Shown here piece after piece: positions 9,386 through 17,209 of a stretch of 54,516 nucleotides of DNA. Under the pieces are notes generated by a model. That model saw only the letters and a program-made list of their open reading frames with translations. It did not search any database and was not told the DNA's origin. The position numbers and the translations under genes are program-made. The stretch's first letter is position 1. Each line of letters begins with the position of its first letter. Source of the DNA: Candidatus Pacearchaeota archaeon (GTDB lineage: Archaea > Nanobdellota > Nanobdellia > Pacearchaeales > GW2011-AR1); the NCBI GenBank assembly GCA_018303945.1, contig JAGVXD010000005.1:1-54516 (forward strand), read 5' to 3'.

Positions 9386-10006
9386 ATGAAACATATTCTG
9401 CTTTCCTTGCCTTATGGGTATGGTGCCCTTGAGCCGTATATAGATGCAAAAACAATGGAAATTCATCATACAAAGCATCATCAGGCATATATTGAAAATT
9501 TAAACAAGGCATTGGAGAAGTATCCCGAGCTATATGAAAAGAAAGTTGAGGAGTTGTTGGCTAATAATCTGCAAGTTGTTCCAGAAGAGATAAAACATGC
9601 TGTGAGAAACCACGGCGGAGGGCATGCCAATCATTCGTTTTTCTGGGAGATTCTTAAGAAAGATGTTAATATACCAGCTAATTTTAAGAAGGTTATAGAA
9701 AGTGAATTTGAGAGTTTTGATAAGTTTAAAGAAGAGTTTTCTGCTGCAGCACTTGGGCGCTTAGGCTCTGGATGGGCTTGGCTCGTCAAGCATAAAGACC
9801 ACTTAGACATAATCAGCACGGCAAACCAAGACTCTCCCTTAATGGAAGGCAAGATTCCTATTTTAGGATTGGATGTCTGGGAACATGCCTATTATCTGAA
9901 ATTTCAAAACAAGAGAGCAGATTATATTAAAGAATGGTGGAATGTAGTAAATTGGGATAAGGTGAGTGATTTATATGAAAAATCTATCTATAGTGATAGA
10001 AATTAA
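9386..10006 (+). CDS. sod: superoxide dismutase [Fe/Mn]
   Basis: Converts superoxide to oxygen and hydrogen peroxide in the cytoplasm. Metal ligands are visible in their usual context: first His in [13 protein letters not shown] (His27), second in [11 protein letters not shown], and Asp and His in [12 protein letters not shown]. The WWNVVNW C-terminal signature is also present. Length of 206 aa is normal. Fe or Mn preference cannot be read from sequence alone. TATA-like TATATATAA precedes the start. Its presence implies oxygen exposure. Confidence 0.95.
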   Translation: MKHILLSLPYGYGALEPYIDAKTMEIHHTKHHQAYIENLNKALEKYPELYEKKVEELLANNLQVVPEEIKHAVRNHGGGHANHSFFWEILKKDVNIPANFKKVIESEFESFDKFKEEFSAAALGRLGSGWAWLVKHKDHLDIISTANQDSPLMEGKIPILGLDVWEHAYYLKFQNKRADYIKEWWNVVNWDKVSDLYEKSIYSDRN

Positions 10007-10099
10007 TTTCCTTTCATATAATATGATTGCTTAATATTGACAACGCCAGAATTCTGTTTCTTCTATTTAGGATTTCTTAGCAATCCATTATATCTTTCC

Positions 10100-11269
10100 T
10101 TATCTATCCAAAAATTCAATTTCTTCTTCAGAGAGCTTAAGCTGATTTCTGATAGAGTTCTTTTTTAATATTAGTTTAATTAATGTGAAGTCACGCAGGG
10201 CGCGTTTTACAGAACAATGGACGAATTTGGAATATTTCTTTGCAATTGTCTTTTTCTTCTCTATTTTTTGATTATTCATCCATATTTTTAATATGCGTTT
10301 AGGAGTTTCATATTTGGTGAATCCAGGGTTTGAACTAGTTTTTGCGTATGATATTCCGGCGCTTTGGAATGCATTTTGGTATATGAGAAAACGCCAGTGC
10401 TGATTTCTATAAATTCTTCCACGAAAAACGTCTGCATTTCCCAGTGCATAATATGCCTTTGCCAAGGCCTCGTTCTTATACTCTCTCGGAATATTCTCCT
10501 CAAGCCAGAGAAGTATCTCATCAAGCGACATTTTCGTAGTGTCAAAAAGTGTAAGAAAGTCCTGACGCTCTTTGAATAGTCTTTTCAATATATTGAAAAT
10601 GGAATCTTCAACATCTCTCTTCTCTGTTAGGTCAACATAGGGATTATCGGCGTGAATATAGGACTGCAAATCGTTAAGGGCGGCACGCAAATCTCCCTGT
10701 GATTTAACAGCAACTTGCATGAAGAACTTATCTTCTTTTTTAATATTTTCTTTAGAGGATACTTTCTTCAGAATATCAGCTATTATAGCATGAGATAGAG
10801 GCTTCATTTCTATCAGTTTACACTTCTGCCTTAAAGAGGATAATTTTGACTGCCAAACATCATTGCAAGTCATAATAATAGGGTGTTTTGTCTCTTCAAG
10901 GATGCGAATTAACTCCGGAATGCCTCCTATATCTGTACCTGTAACTCCATCTACTTCATCCATGAGTAATATTTTGCCTTTTTTGAAAAGACTTTGCTGT
11001 AGTGTGGCTGGTTTAAGTACTTCTTCCAGTTTTGCTCTATTGCGCAAATCAGAAGCATTAAGCTCAAGCACATCGTAATTATTCTCATATACTGCTGCAA
11101 GTGCAAGGGAAGTCTTGCCGGTTCCAGCCGGACCATGCAGAATAACACCTTTTTTTTTGGGAAATTCCTGCAAGAATTTTTTTATTTCAACAATTGCTAA
11201 ATCTTGGCTTATTATGTCAGAGTATTTCTTTGCACGATACTTTTCTGATATGTTAGTCAGGTCTGTCAT
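10100..11269 (-). CDS. rfcL: replication factor C large subunit
   Basis: AAA+ clamp-loader large subunit that opens PCNA with RFC-S. Walker A GPAGTGKTSLAL, Walker B LMDEVDGV, and sensor region SLRQKCKLIEMKPL. About 389 aa; somewhat short, and no clear PIP box at the C-terminus. ATG 11269 is preferred over the TTG at 11278. The gene overlaps the end of the preceding small gene by 17 nt and is the last gene of the rfcS-small gene-rfcL operon. Confidence 0.93.
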   Translation of the reverse strand: MTDLTNISEKYRAKKYSDIISQDLAIVEIKKFLQEFPKKKGVILHGPAGTGKTSLALAAVYENNYDVLELNASDLRNRAKLEEVLKPATLQQSLFKKGKILLMDEVDGVTGTDIGGIPELIRILEETKHPIIMTCNDVWQSKLSSLRQKCKLIEMKPLSHAIIADILKKVSSKENIKKEDKFFMQVAVKSQGDLRAALNDLQSYIHADNPYVDLTEKRDVEDSIFNILKRLFKERQDFLTLFDTTKMSLDEILLWLEENIPREYKNEALAKAYYALGNADVFRGRIYRNQHWRFLIYQNAFQSAGISYAKTSSNPGFTKYETPKRILKIWMNNQKIEKKKTIAKKYSKFVHCSVKRALRDFTLIKLILKKNSIRNQLKLSEEEIEFLDR

Positions 11270-11678
11270 TTTTAGCAAATCCCTCGAAATGTACTCTTTT
11301 ATCTGATGGGTTATATTTTCCTCCTTTTTTCATATGTGTTGCTGTCAATATAATGATGCTTGCAACAGGTCTAGAGAGTTTTTCATTACCTTCGGTTATC
11401 AAAAAGTCCTTGCGTTTACCGCACCCTAAAGGGCGCGGTTTATTTGGGACTTTTGGATGCTCGGGAACCGCCGCACCATAAATGGTGCGGTTTTCTTCGG
11501 TTCCCGACATAATAAGAGGAACTTCTCCTTCTAGCCAGTAATTTCTTTGTCCTTCCTTTAAGAAGCAGTATATCTTTTCTTCTTCTAATCTTTCTGGGAG
11601 ACATTCTTCCGGCAATCTTCCCGAGGTGTTATAAGGACGCAATGCAAAATCAGGATTGAATTCTATTTTTATTCCCAT
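11253..11678 (-). CDS. hypothetical protein between rfcS and rfcL, carrying two GC-rich palindromes
   Basis: 141-aa protein of unknown function. The ATG at 11678 follows the rfcS stop by one base (TAA-A-ATG), and the 3' end overlaps rfcL, so it is translationally coupled into the clamp-loader operon. The N-terminal half (IKIEFNPDFALRPY...) looks like ordinary protein. The middle third is encoded by GC-rich palindromes at 11418-11439 and 11461-11507 that stand out against the AT-rich gene and look like insertions. I do not recognise a family; a link with clamp loading is suggested only by position. Confidence 0.65.
   Translation of the reverse strand: MGIKIEFNPDFALRPYNTSGRLPEECLPERLEEEKIYCFLKEGQRNYWLEGEVPLIMSGTEENRTIYGAAVPEHPKVPNKPRPLGCGKRKDFLITEGNEKLSRPVASIIILTATHMKKGGKYNPSDKRVHFEGFAKNDRPD
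11418..11507. repeat. paired GC-rich palindromic units inside a reading frame
   Basis: Two related hairpins lie about 50 bp apart. At 11461-11507 the outer arms TCGGGAACCG/CGGTTCCCGA (10 bp) enclose inner arms CCGCACCAT/ATGGTGCGG (9 bp, 2-nt loop). At 11418-11439, ACCGC-CCC pairs with GGG-GCGGT. On the minus strand both units share the pattern AACCGCRCCMTTTAKGGTGCGG-like, but they are read in different frames by the host gene. Confidence 0.8.
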
Positions 11679-11679
11679 T

Positions 11680-12648
11680 TTATGAGGATTTCCCCTGGCC
11701 TGCAAGAACAAAAGATGCAAGTAAAGCTTGCAGTTGGACGAATTCATCGCTGCCTTCAGTCATACGAAACTCAACTTCTCCCGTTTTTTCTGTAAGACGC
11801 ACCTTAATCTCCGGCTCTATTTGCAGATTCCATATTTCTTTTTGGAATAGCTTAATTATGTCTGTTCCAGCAATACTTTCTTTTAGCATCAAATCAAGCA
11901 GTTTGTCTCTTGCATTAATGAAATCTCCAGAAAGAGCGTAGTCCAGAACTATTTTTATTCCAGCAGGCTTCGCAGAAGATACTATCATGTTAATCATTTC
12001 AGCATTAATATCCAAAGATATAGAAGCAGTGGCTTGGAGAAGGTTGATGGCGCGACGACAGTCTCCTTCGCTAGCTTCATAAAGCGCTTCATAAGCATCA
12101 TCAGTTAGTTTAAGCTTTTCTTTTTCGGTAATTCTCTTAATTACTTCGATGATGTCTCTTCTTTCAAGCAATTTGAATCTGAAAACTACGCAACGTGATT
12201 GTATTGGGTCTATGATATTGCTTGAGTAATTACAAGACATGATAAATCTACACGTATGGGTGTAATTTTCCATAGTGCGACGAAGAGCCTGCTGCGCTTC
12301 TCTTGTAAGCGCGTCGGCTTCATCCAGGAATATAACTTTAAATGGGACATTCTCAAGAGCTTTTGTACGGGCGAAATCTTTGACTTTCTGCCTGATAACG
12401 TCAATGCCTCTTTCGTCAGAAGCATTCAGTTCAAGATAATTTTCTCTCCATGCATCGCCAAAGAGTGATTTTACTATGATTAATGCCAGAGTTGATTTTC
12501 CTATGCCTGCCGGTCCGGCAAATAAAAGATGAGGAATATTTAACGCCTGAACGAGAGATTTTACACGCTTTAAAATCTCCTGTTGGCCAACCACCTCTTC
12601 AAATTTTCCCGGACGGTATTTTTCCGTCCAGATATCACTCTGACTCAT
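11680..12648 (-). CDS. rfcS: replication factor C small subunit
   Basis: AAA+ clamp-loader small subunit, 322 aa, no intein. Begins MSQSDIWTEKYRPGKFEEVV, the usual RFC-S start. Walker A AGPAGIGKSTLA, Walker B VIFLDEADAL, and arginine-finger SRC motif in DPIQSRCVVFRF. The frame stays open 62 codons further upstream into the 136-bp repeat, but ATG 12648 is right: a TTTATAAAA box lies about 27 bp before it and homology starts there. First gene of the RFC operon. Confidence 0.95.
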   Translation of the reverse strand: MSQSDIWTEKYRPGKFEEVVGQQEILKRVKSLVQALNIPHLLFAGPAGIGKSTLALIIVKSLFGDAWRENYLELNASDERGIDVIRQKVKDFARTKALENVPFKVIFLDEADALTREAQQALRRTMENYTHTCRFIMSCNYSSNIIDPIQSRCVVFRFKLLERRDIIEVIKRITEKEKLKLTDDAYEALYEASEGDCRRAINLLQATASISLDINAEMINMIVSSAKPAGIKIVLDYALSGDFINARDKLLDLMLKESIAGTDIIKLFQKEIWNLQIEPEIKVRLTEKTGEVEFRMTEGSDEFVQLQALLASFVLAGQGKSS

Positions 12649-12702
12649 GGTTGTTTGGCGGAATAGGTTTTTATAAAGATTTGTATGATTAATGTCATGT
12701 AG

Positions 12703-12838
12703 ATAAAAAATCCCATCGTTCGCTTCTCTCATGTCAAAAACATAGTTCTTGAGCACACTCGAGAATCTAGAATGACCTAAAATATTCTCTATGCTTCGCA
12801 GCAAGTTAAGAAGCATAAGACCCATTTGGAGCAATTAA
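12703..12838. repeat. 136-bp dispersed repeat, copy 2
   Basis: Second copy of the 6278-6413 repeat in the same orientation, one mismatch. The mismatch removes one base pair of the GAGAATC/GATTCTC stem. It lies just upstream of the rfcS promoter and in frame with rfcS on the minus strand. Confidence 0.85.
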
Positions 12839-12922
12839 GCAAAGCTCACAATTGTAGAAGAGACTCAATATTCTTTTCTATTAAAGACGTTAGATATATA
12901 TAGGTGATAGTATTGTTAGCGG

Positions 12923-13351
12923 GTGTCTTCCATATATAATTCTCTCCATCAGGCACACAGCGAGATAGAGCGGGAGATATTAGAGTTAGAAACGATAATT
13001 GGGGCGCGGGAGGTAAATTATCCCAATGCTCTGCATGTGCTTAAAAAACTGTTTAAAATGTGGGACAAGCACGAAGAGCAGGAAGAAGAAGTATTTATCA
13101 ATTTACAGAAAAGAGGCTTTACAATTCCTGTCAAGAAGATAATATTTGAGCATGGAAAACTAAAGAAAAAACGCGATGCGCTTGCCAATGCTATTTATTC
13201 CGGAAGTCATGTAAAAGCGCAGGAAGCTTTGCGTAAGGATGGCTTGCAGCTTATACGGGATTTAAGAGAACATATGAAAATGGAAGATTGGGTTTTGTAT
13301 GCTCTTCCCCAGAACGTATTGTCTAAAGAAGAGAGAACAAAACTCTTTTAA
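12923..13351 (+). CDS. hemerythrin-like HHE-domain protein (142 aa)
   Basis: All-helical four-helix-bundle protein. His and acidic residues occur at hemerythrin-like positions: HQAHSEIE near the N-terminus, WDKHEEQEEEVF, IIFEHGKLKKKRD and REHMKMEDWVLY. This matches the HHE cation-binding pattern of a non-heme di-iron site that binds oxygen or senses redox state. Some ligands deviate from the canonical HxxxE/HxxxH set, so di-iron binding is inferred. Starts at GTG 12923 with a TATATATA box upstream. Ends directly before tRNA-Glu. Confidence 0.72.
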   Translation: MSSIYNSLHQAHSEIEREILELETIIGAREVNYPNALHVLKKLFKMWDKHEEQEEEVFINLQKRGFTIPVKKIIFEHGKLKKKRDALANAIYSGSHVKAQEALRKDGLQLIRDLREHMKMEDWVLYALPQNVLSKEERTKLF

Positions 13352-13375
13352 ACCTCTATATAGATAGAATGTCAT

Positions 13376-13548
13376 GCCCTTGTAGTCTAGAGGCCAAGGA
13401 CGACGCCCTCTCGCATCGCCGAGTCTGCAATCGTTGAGATTGCAAATTCAGTCCGCTCTCGGACAGGCACTGTTGATTTGCAGCGTCTCTAATTTTTTTT
13501 GAGACGTGGAGAACGGCGTAAACCCGGGTTCAAATCCCGGCGGGGGCA
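13376..13548 (+). tRNA. tRNA-Glu(CTC) with a ~100-nt intron
   Basis: Exons fold as a 73-nt tRNA. Acceptor GCCCTTG/CGGGGGC with discriminator A13548, D-arm GTCT...GGAC, anticodon stem ACGCC/GGCGT, T-arm CCGGG-TTCAAAT-CCCGG. Anticodon CTC is at 13410-13412. The intron (about 13414-13513) begins after position 37, the canonical archaeal site. It can form hairpins GCAATC/GATTGC, GTCCG/CGGAC and CGTCTC/GAGACG. CCA is not encoded. Confidence 0.93.
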
Positions 13549-13722
13549 TAAATACTTTATGGAACTAAAGGGGTGGCTAGTAGATATCGTTATTTTAATT
13601 ATATTTTGTGATTAGTACAATTCGGCACTAAACTTGCTTGCTTACACAAATATTAAATAGTAATTTAAAAATACTTTCGTTTCTATGATTGAAAAGAAAT
13701 TCCATCTCTTTCAGAAATATCC

Positions 13723-14268
13723 TTATTGTTTCCAATCAACAAGAGTATAACGTCCTACAAAATCATTAGATTCATCCCCATTTTCTGTTTCTTTTTCCTT
13801 TCGTACAGAAGGTTTAGTGAGGTGCATGGTTATCCAAAGTCCAGTTGAATTATCTGTAATAAATGTCCCATCAAGTTCTTTATCTAAACCAAATGCCTTG
13901 ACTAATTTGCCAGGCCCATTTGTGAGATTTTTCTCGTCTGAACTGCCCTTATGCTTCATCATTATTTCTATTCCTTCTAATGGAATAACTTGCCTTATCA
14001 AAACTTCATTGTAAATATCTTCTCTAAATGTAGAAATTGCAAGCATATAATTTCCTTGAGAGGGATACATATGTATTGCGCCTGGAGTGTAAAAAGCCCC
14101 CCTATTTCTATTATTAGGAACTGCATTTCTCATAGAATAAGCATCTACTTGAGAGATAATACCGCTAATCTTCTTGCCTTTGTAATTACGAACTAATAGC
14201 TTTCCAACTAAATCGTAGCCTACTTGTCTTGAATCAAGAGCAAAAAATGATTGAGGCAATGCTTTCAT
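13723..14268 (-). CDS. DNA-3-methyladenine glycosylase (AAG/MPG family)
   Basis: Base-excision repair glycosylase of the AAG/MPG fold. Family landmarks: DLVGKLLVRNYKG near the N-terminus, NNRNRGAFYTPGAIHMYPSQGNYMLA in the middle, VLIRQVIPLEGIEIM, and LTNGPGKLVKAFGL. Length 181 aa is normal. The catalytic Glu of the usual ETEAY motif is replaced by Asp (QVDAY, Asp42), and the following HxxRG-type segment is altered (SMRNAV). This may lower or change activity. Transcribed divergently from the AbrB/SNF2 operon. Confidence 0.85.
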   Translation of the reverse strand: MKALPQSFFALDSRQVGYDLVGKLLVRNYKGKKISGIISQVDAYSMRNAVPNNRNRGAFYTPGAIHMYPSQGNYMLAISTFREDIYNEVLIRQVIPLEGIEIMMKHKGSSDEKNLTNGPGKLVKAFGLDKELDGTFITDNSTGLWITMHLTKPSVRKEKETENGDESNDFVGRYTLVDWKQ

Positions 14269-14333
14269 ATGATAGCGATATTTTTACAGTATTTAAATGT
14301 TTGCTTAGTTACTATTTTAAAATAATAACATTT

Positions 14334-14358
14334 AAAAATACACCTAAGGTGTATTTTT
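14334..14358. promoter_or_regulatory. 25-bp perfect palindrome abutting the AbrB-like start codon (operator)
   Basis: Half-site AAAAATACACCT, a central A, then its exact reverse complement ending at the base before the ATG at 14359. The left arm (TTTAAAAATA) also looks like a TATA box at -29 to -19. A protein bound here would block TBP and the start of a leaderless message. The obvious candidate ligand is the AbrB-like protein encoded immediately downstream. Confidence 0.75.
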
Positions 14359-14523
14359 ATGGCTGAAAAGAAAAGTTATGTAATTACGAAAAAGATAGCG
14401 AAGCATGGGAAACAGCCCATAATTCTAGTGCCTAAAATATTAGAAGTAGAGCTTAAACCAGGCACTATTGTCAAATTGCACATAGAAGTTGTCAAGGAGG
14501 TTGAAAATGGTTCTGGAAAGTAA
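14359..14523 (+). CDS. AbrB/SpoVT-like DNA-binding protein (54 aa)
   Basis: Swapped-hairpin AbrB-type fold inferred from the short basic N-terminus followed by KHGKQPIILVPKILE and LKPGTIVKLHIEVVKE. This is the strand-strand-helix-strand layout of antitoxin and transition-state regulators. First gene of the overlapping operon; its end overlaps the next start (14507) by 17 nt. It probably represses its own promoter through the palindrome at 14334-14358. It could also be an antitoxin, but no partner toxin is recognised downstream. Confidence 0.7.
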   Translation: MAEKKSYVITKKIAKHGKQPIILVPKILEVELKPGTIVKLHIEVVKEVENGSGK

Positions 14524-15310
14524 AATAAATATCGATGGAAACTCTAATTACCAGAAATTAGCGGCAAGACTGCAGGAAATAGCAAAAATGACTGAAAGCA
14601 TGACTTCTAAAGAGATTTCTGAAAGATGGGGAGAATCAAGTTTAGTATGGTTGCAAGGCGTTGACAATTGTATGGTCTATCTTAGAAAAGAAAAGAGAAT
14701 AGTAGAAAAAAAGAGAGAGAAAGTTCCACAAGAATACTACGAGCAAACTTCTGGCTTTGATTTTCCACAATTAAAAAGTTGGTATAATCCAAATGAAAAA
14801 TTAAAGCATAGACAGAGAGAACTCAAAAAGATAGTTTATACAGAAAGGATGCTTGAACTTATTGCTCAGAAATTTGATATAAATATAAAGCCTATTGCAA
14901 ATAGAGGGTCAGATGGCTTTGTTAAAACTTCAAAGGACTTGCTTAATTTATGTGATACTGACCCTAAAGCGAGATATATTATCCAGCTTTGCCAGGGAGA
15001 TGATGTGGATGTTGCAGACATTATAGCAGTTGTTTATGATGGAAAAATTGCAAGAGATGATGCAATTAAGCTCTTGCAAGAGCCATCTCTTAGAGATTAC
15101 TTGGGTGAATTTAGGAAACCAGTAGGAATTCCAGATATTGAAGAATATGCAAATGAGTTGTTGCCTCTTGATAAAAATGGAGTTGTTGCCTCTATAGTTT
15201 ACAGAAGACTTATAGAATGTAGAAGAAATAAGCTTGGGGCAAAGCCGAGTATTGAACAGCGTAAAGATTTCTTAGAAGAAGTACAGAGAAACTTAGAGAG
15301 GTTGATATGA
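14507..15310 (+). CDS. unknown protein, second gene of the repeat-protein/SNF2 operon (267 aa)
   Basis: No family recognised. Start ATG 14507 is fixed by a strong Shine-Dalgarno AGGAGG at about 14494-14499; an in-frame TTG at 14489 is rejected. The N-terminal third looks helical with a possible winged-helix segment (MTSKEISERWGESSLVWLQG). The rest is charged and helical. It lacks the repeat unit and C-terminal tail seen in the following genes. Overlaps the next start by 4 nt (ATGA). Confidence 0.7.
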   Translation: MVLESKINIDGNSNYQKLAARLQEIAKMTESMTSKEISERWGESSLVWLQGVDNCMVYLRKEKRIVEKKREKVPQEYYEQTSGFDFPQLKSWYNPNEKLKHRQRELKKIVYTERMLELIAQKFDINIKPIANRGSDGFVKTSKDLLNLCDTDPKARYIIQLCQGDDVDVADIIAVVYDGKIARDDAIKLLQEPSLRDYLGEFRKPVGIPDIEEYANELLPLDKNGVVASIVYRRLIECRRNKLGAKPSIEQRKDFLEEVQRNLERLI

Positions 15311-16134
15311 AATCACAACTCTATCAGACACATGAAGGGAGATTGATCGCGTTCGCAGCCCTAAAAAATGAACTTTGCAGGAATCCTTCCGGCCGGGAAA
15401 TGATGGAAAGATATCCAAATATAGAAAAGCCGTATAATGGAAGATACCGTAATTACTGGCAGAAATGGGAATTTGACAAAGCGTTTGATGATTTAATGAC
15501 TAAATTGGAAATAGTTCCTACAGAAGAAGATATTAATATTTTTATTTCCGGTGCAGTATTTTATTTTAATGATTTATCAGGCAAGAGAGAAAATAGAGGA
15601 CATTATGATTTACTAGATTATCTAGCAGATAGAGGTCTTGGACCTAATAGGGATGAACGAGACAAATTGAGAGTAAGGTTGAAAGAAGAGCATAATAGAA
15701 ATAGGATGAATGAGATAAACGATATATTCTCTGAAATGGAGAGAAAATTGGGAAAACAACCATCTTCTGAAGAATTTGAGAAAGCTCACAAAAGAGAATA
15801 TGGCTTCATTTTATATTCATTAGGCAATTGGACGAATTATCTTGCAACTCTAGGGAGAAAAACCTTAAGGACATTCCGTTATTGGGATGTTAAAACCGTA
15901 GATAAGGCATATGATGCACTGGAAGAAGATCTGAGGAGAACACCTACTTTTACTGAGTTCAAAATAAAAAATCCCGGGGCAATATCAAGAATTACTTCAG
16001 GAAAATATGATTCTTCTATCAAATCATGGAGAGATTATTTAGTTTACAGAGGTAAAAATCCCATAGAAAAAAGACACTCTCTTAATTTACTGGAATCTAT
16101 ATTAGAAGACCCTGAAACTGGAGGTCTGCCATGA
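15307..16134 (+). CDS. tandem-repeat protein A (homing-endonuclease-associated-repeat-like), 275 aa
   Basis: About four copies of a 55-65 residue unit, increasingly regular towards the C-terminus. The last is the clearest: TVDKAYDALEEDLRRTPTFT, EFKIKNPGA, SGKYDSSIKSWRDYLVYRGK. The pattern (L..eL.r.PT..EF...G....i..GrY...i.sWn.YL..rG) resembles the helical repeats found in arrays next to homing endonucleases (Pfam HNH_repeat); that comparison is from memory. C-terminal tail LNLLESILEDPETGG. Joined to both neighbours by 4-nt ATGA overlaps. Probably DNA-binding or scaffold. Confidence 0.75.
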   Translation: MKSQLYQTHEGRLIAFAALKNELCRNPSGREMMERYPNIEKPYNGRYRNYWQKWEFDKAFDDLMTKLEIVPTEEDINIFISGAVFYFNDLSGKRENRGHYDLLDYLADRGLGPNRDERDKLRVRLKEEHNRNRMNEINDIFSEMERKLGKQPSSEEFEKAHKREYGFILYSLGNWTNYLATLGRKTLRTFRYWDVKTVDKAYDALEEDLRRTPTFTEFKIKNPGAISRITSGKYDSSIKSWRDYLVYRGKNPIEKRHSLNLLESILEDPETGGLP

Positions 16135-16556
16135 TAAAACGTGTTTATTATCAATATTGGAAAGATTTTGAATCTTGGGAAAGATTTGGCTATGATAATA
16201 ATTATGATGAAAGGAAGGCTACTAACCTAACTGATAGTGATGCAAAAGAAGAGAGAAGCTGGTATAGAAGAGGCAAATATATGGGGTGGCTGAAAGATTT
16301 TCCTTTTGCAAGCAGATCTCCTTATCTAAAACTTGATGGGTGGAAGAAGCATGGGTTAGAAAACGAGTTTGATAAGAGGGGCGGCAGAAGCCTTAGAAAG
16401 AGCGGTAACATAGATGAGAGATCATGGTATCAACGAGGCGAGTATAAAGATTGGCTGGATCAATTTCCTTTTAAAAGGAAGAGAAGAAAGAGTAGAATTC
16501 TTCATAATTCATTATTGCTATTGGAATCTCTTCTCGAAGAAGGAGACATAAAATGA
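16131..16556 (+). CDS. small two-repeat protein with the shared C-terminal tail (141 aa)
   Basis: Contains a different duplicated unit of about 50 residues: W..FG......DERK..N..... followed by ERSWYRRGKYMGWLKDFPF, and again DERSWYQRGEYKDWLDQFPF. The tail LLLLESLLEEGDIK matches the tails of the neighbouring repeat proteins. Basic, aromatic-rich and probably DNA-binding. Overlaps on both sides by 4 nt. Family unknown. Confidence 0.7.
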   Translation: MIKRVYYQYWKDFESWERFGYDNNYDERKATNLTDSDAKEERSWYRRGKYMGWLKDFPFASRSPYLKLDGWKKHGLENEFDKRGGRSLRKSGNIDERSWYQRGEYKDWLDQFPFKRKRRKSRILHNSLLLLESLLEEGDIK

Positions 16557-17209
16557 GAAAAAGAAAGAATGTATTTTGGACTCCTAGTAAAATAGATGGG
16601 GCATTTAGTAGTCTAAGACATGAACTTGGTAGGGTTCCAACTAACGATGAATTTATAAATAAATATAGCGGCGCGATGAAATCAATAAGAAGGGGGATTT
16701 TTTCAGGTATTAACTCTTGGAATGATTACTTAATATCTAAGGGATATGACAAATGGAATATTGATGTTGAGAATGTTGATTCTCTTTATAGCGAATTGAA
16801 ACAAGAATTAGGCAGGATACCAAATGGAACTGAATTTTCTAAGAAAAGTTGCGGAGCATATGCTTTTATTGTAAGAAGAAAATATAGGCCTTCTATAAAA
16901 AATTACAATCAATTTGTTCAATTTAAGGAGGGCAAACCTGCTACTCCATTTAAATTATCCTGGAATCCTGAAAGAGTAAACGAAGTATTTTATGAACACA
17001 AGAGTCAATTGGAAAGAGTTCCAACATTTAGAGAATTTGCAAAAAAAAATAAAGGTGCTTTAAGGATGATACTTGAAGGAAGATATAACTTTTCTGTGAG
17101 AACTTGGAATGGTTTTTTAGAATCATTAGGAGAAAAAAATCCCAAAAAAGAAAAAGGCTTTCTTGGTGTTTTAGAAACAATTTTAGAAGGAGGAAATGAA
17201 AATGCCTAA
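16553..17209 (+). CDS. tandem-repeat protein B (three HNH_repeat-like units), 218 aa
   Basis: Three units beginning at about residues 8, 75 and 140. Each has a [FS]W.P..[IV][DN]..F lead, L...LgR[VI]PT..EF, a conserved Gly-Ala, then a Tyr/Phe-rich turn and [SR][WY]N.[YF]L. The first reads FWTPSKIDGAFSSLRHELGR. C-terminal tail FLGVLETILEGGNENA. The GGAGG coding for the Gly-Gly of the tail also acts as Shine-Dalgarno for the next gene. Confidence 0.75.
   Translation: MRKRKNVFWTPSKIDGAFSSLRHELGRVPTNDEFINKYSGAMKSIRRGIFSGINSWNDYLISKGYDKWNIDVENVDSLYSELKQELGRIPNGTEFSKKSCGAYAFIVRRKYRPSIKNYNQFVQFKEGKPATPFKLSWNPERVNEVFYEHKSQLERVPTFREFAKKNKGALRMILEGRYNFSVRTWNGFLESLGEKNPKKEKGFLGVLETILEGGNENA

Noticed and set aside
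12649-12834. Upstream in-frame extension of rfcS through the 136-bp repeat
   Set aside because: RFC-S homology and a well-placed TATA box fix the start at 12648; the extension is encoded by the repeat.
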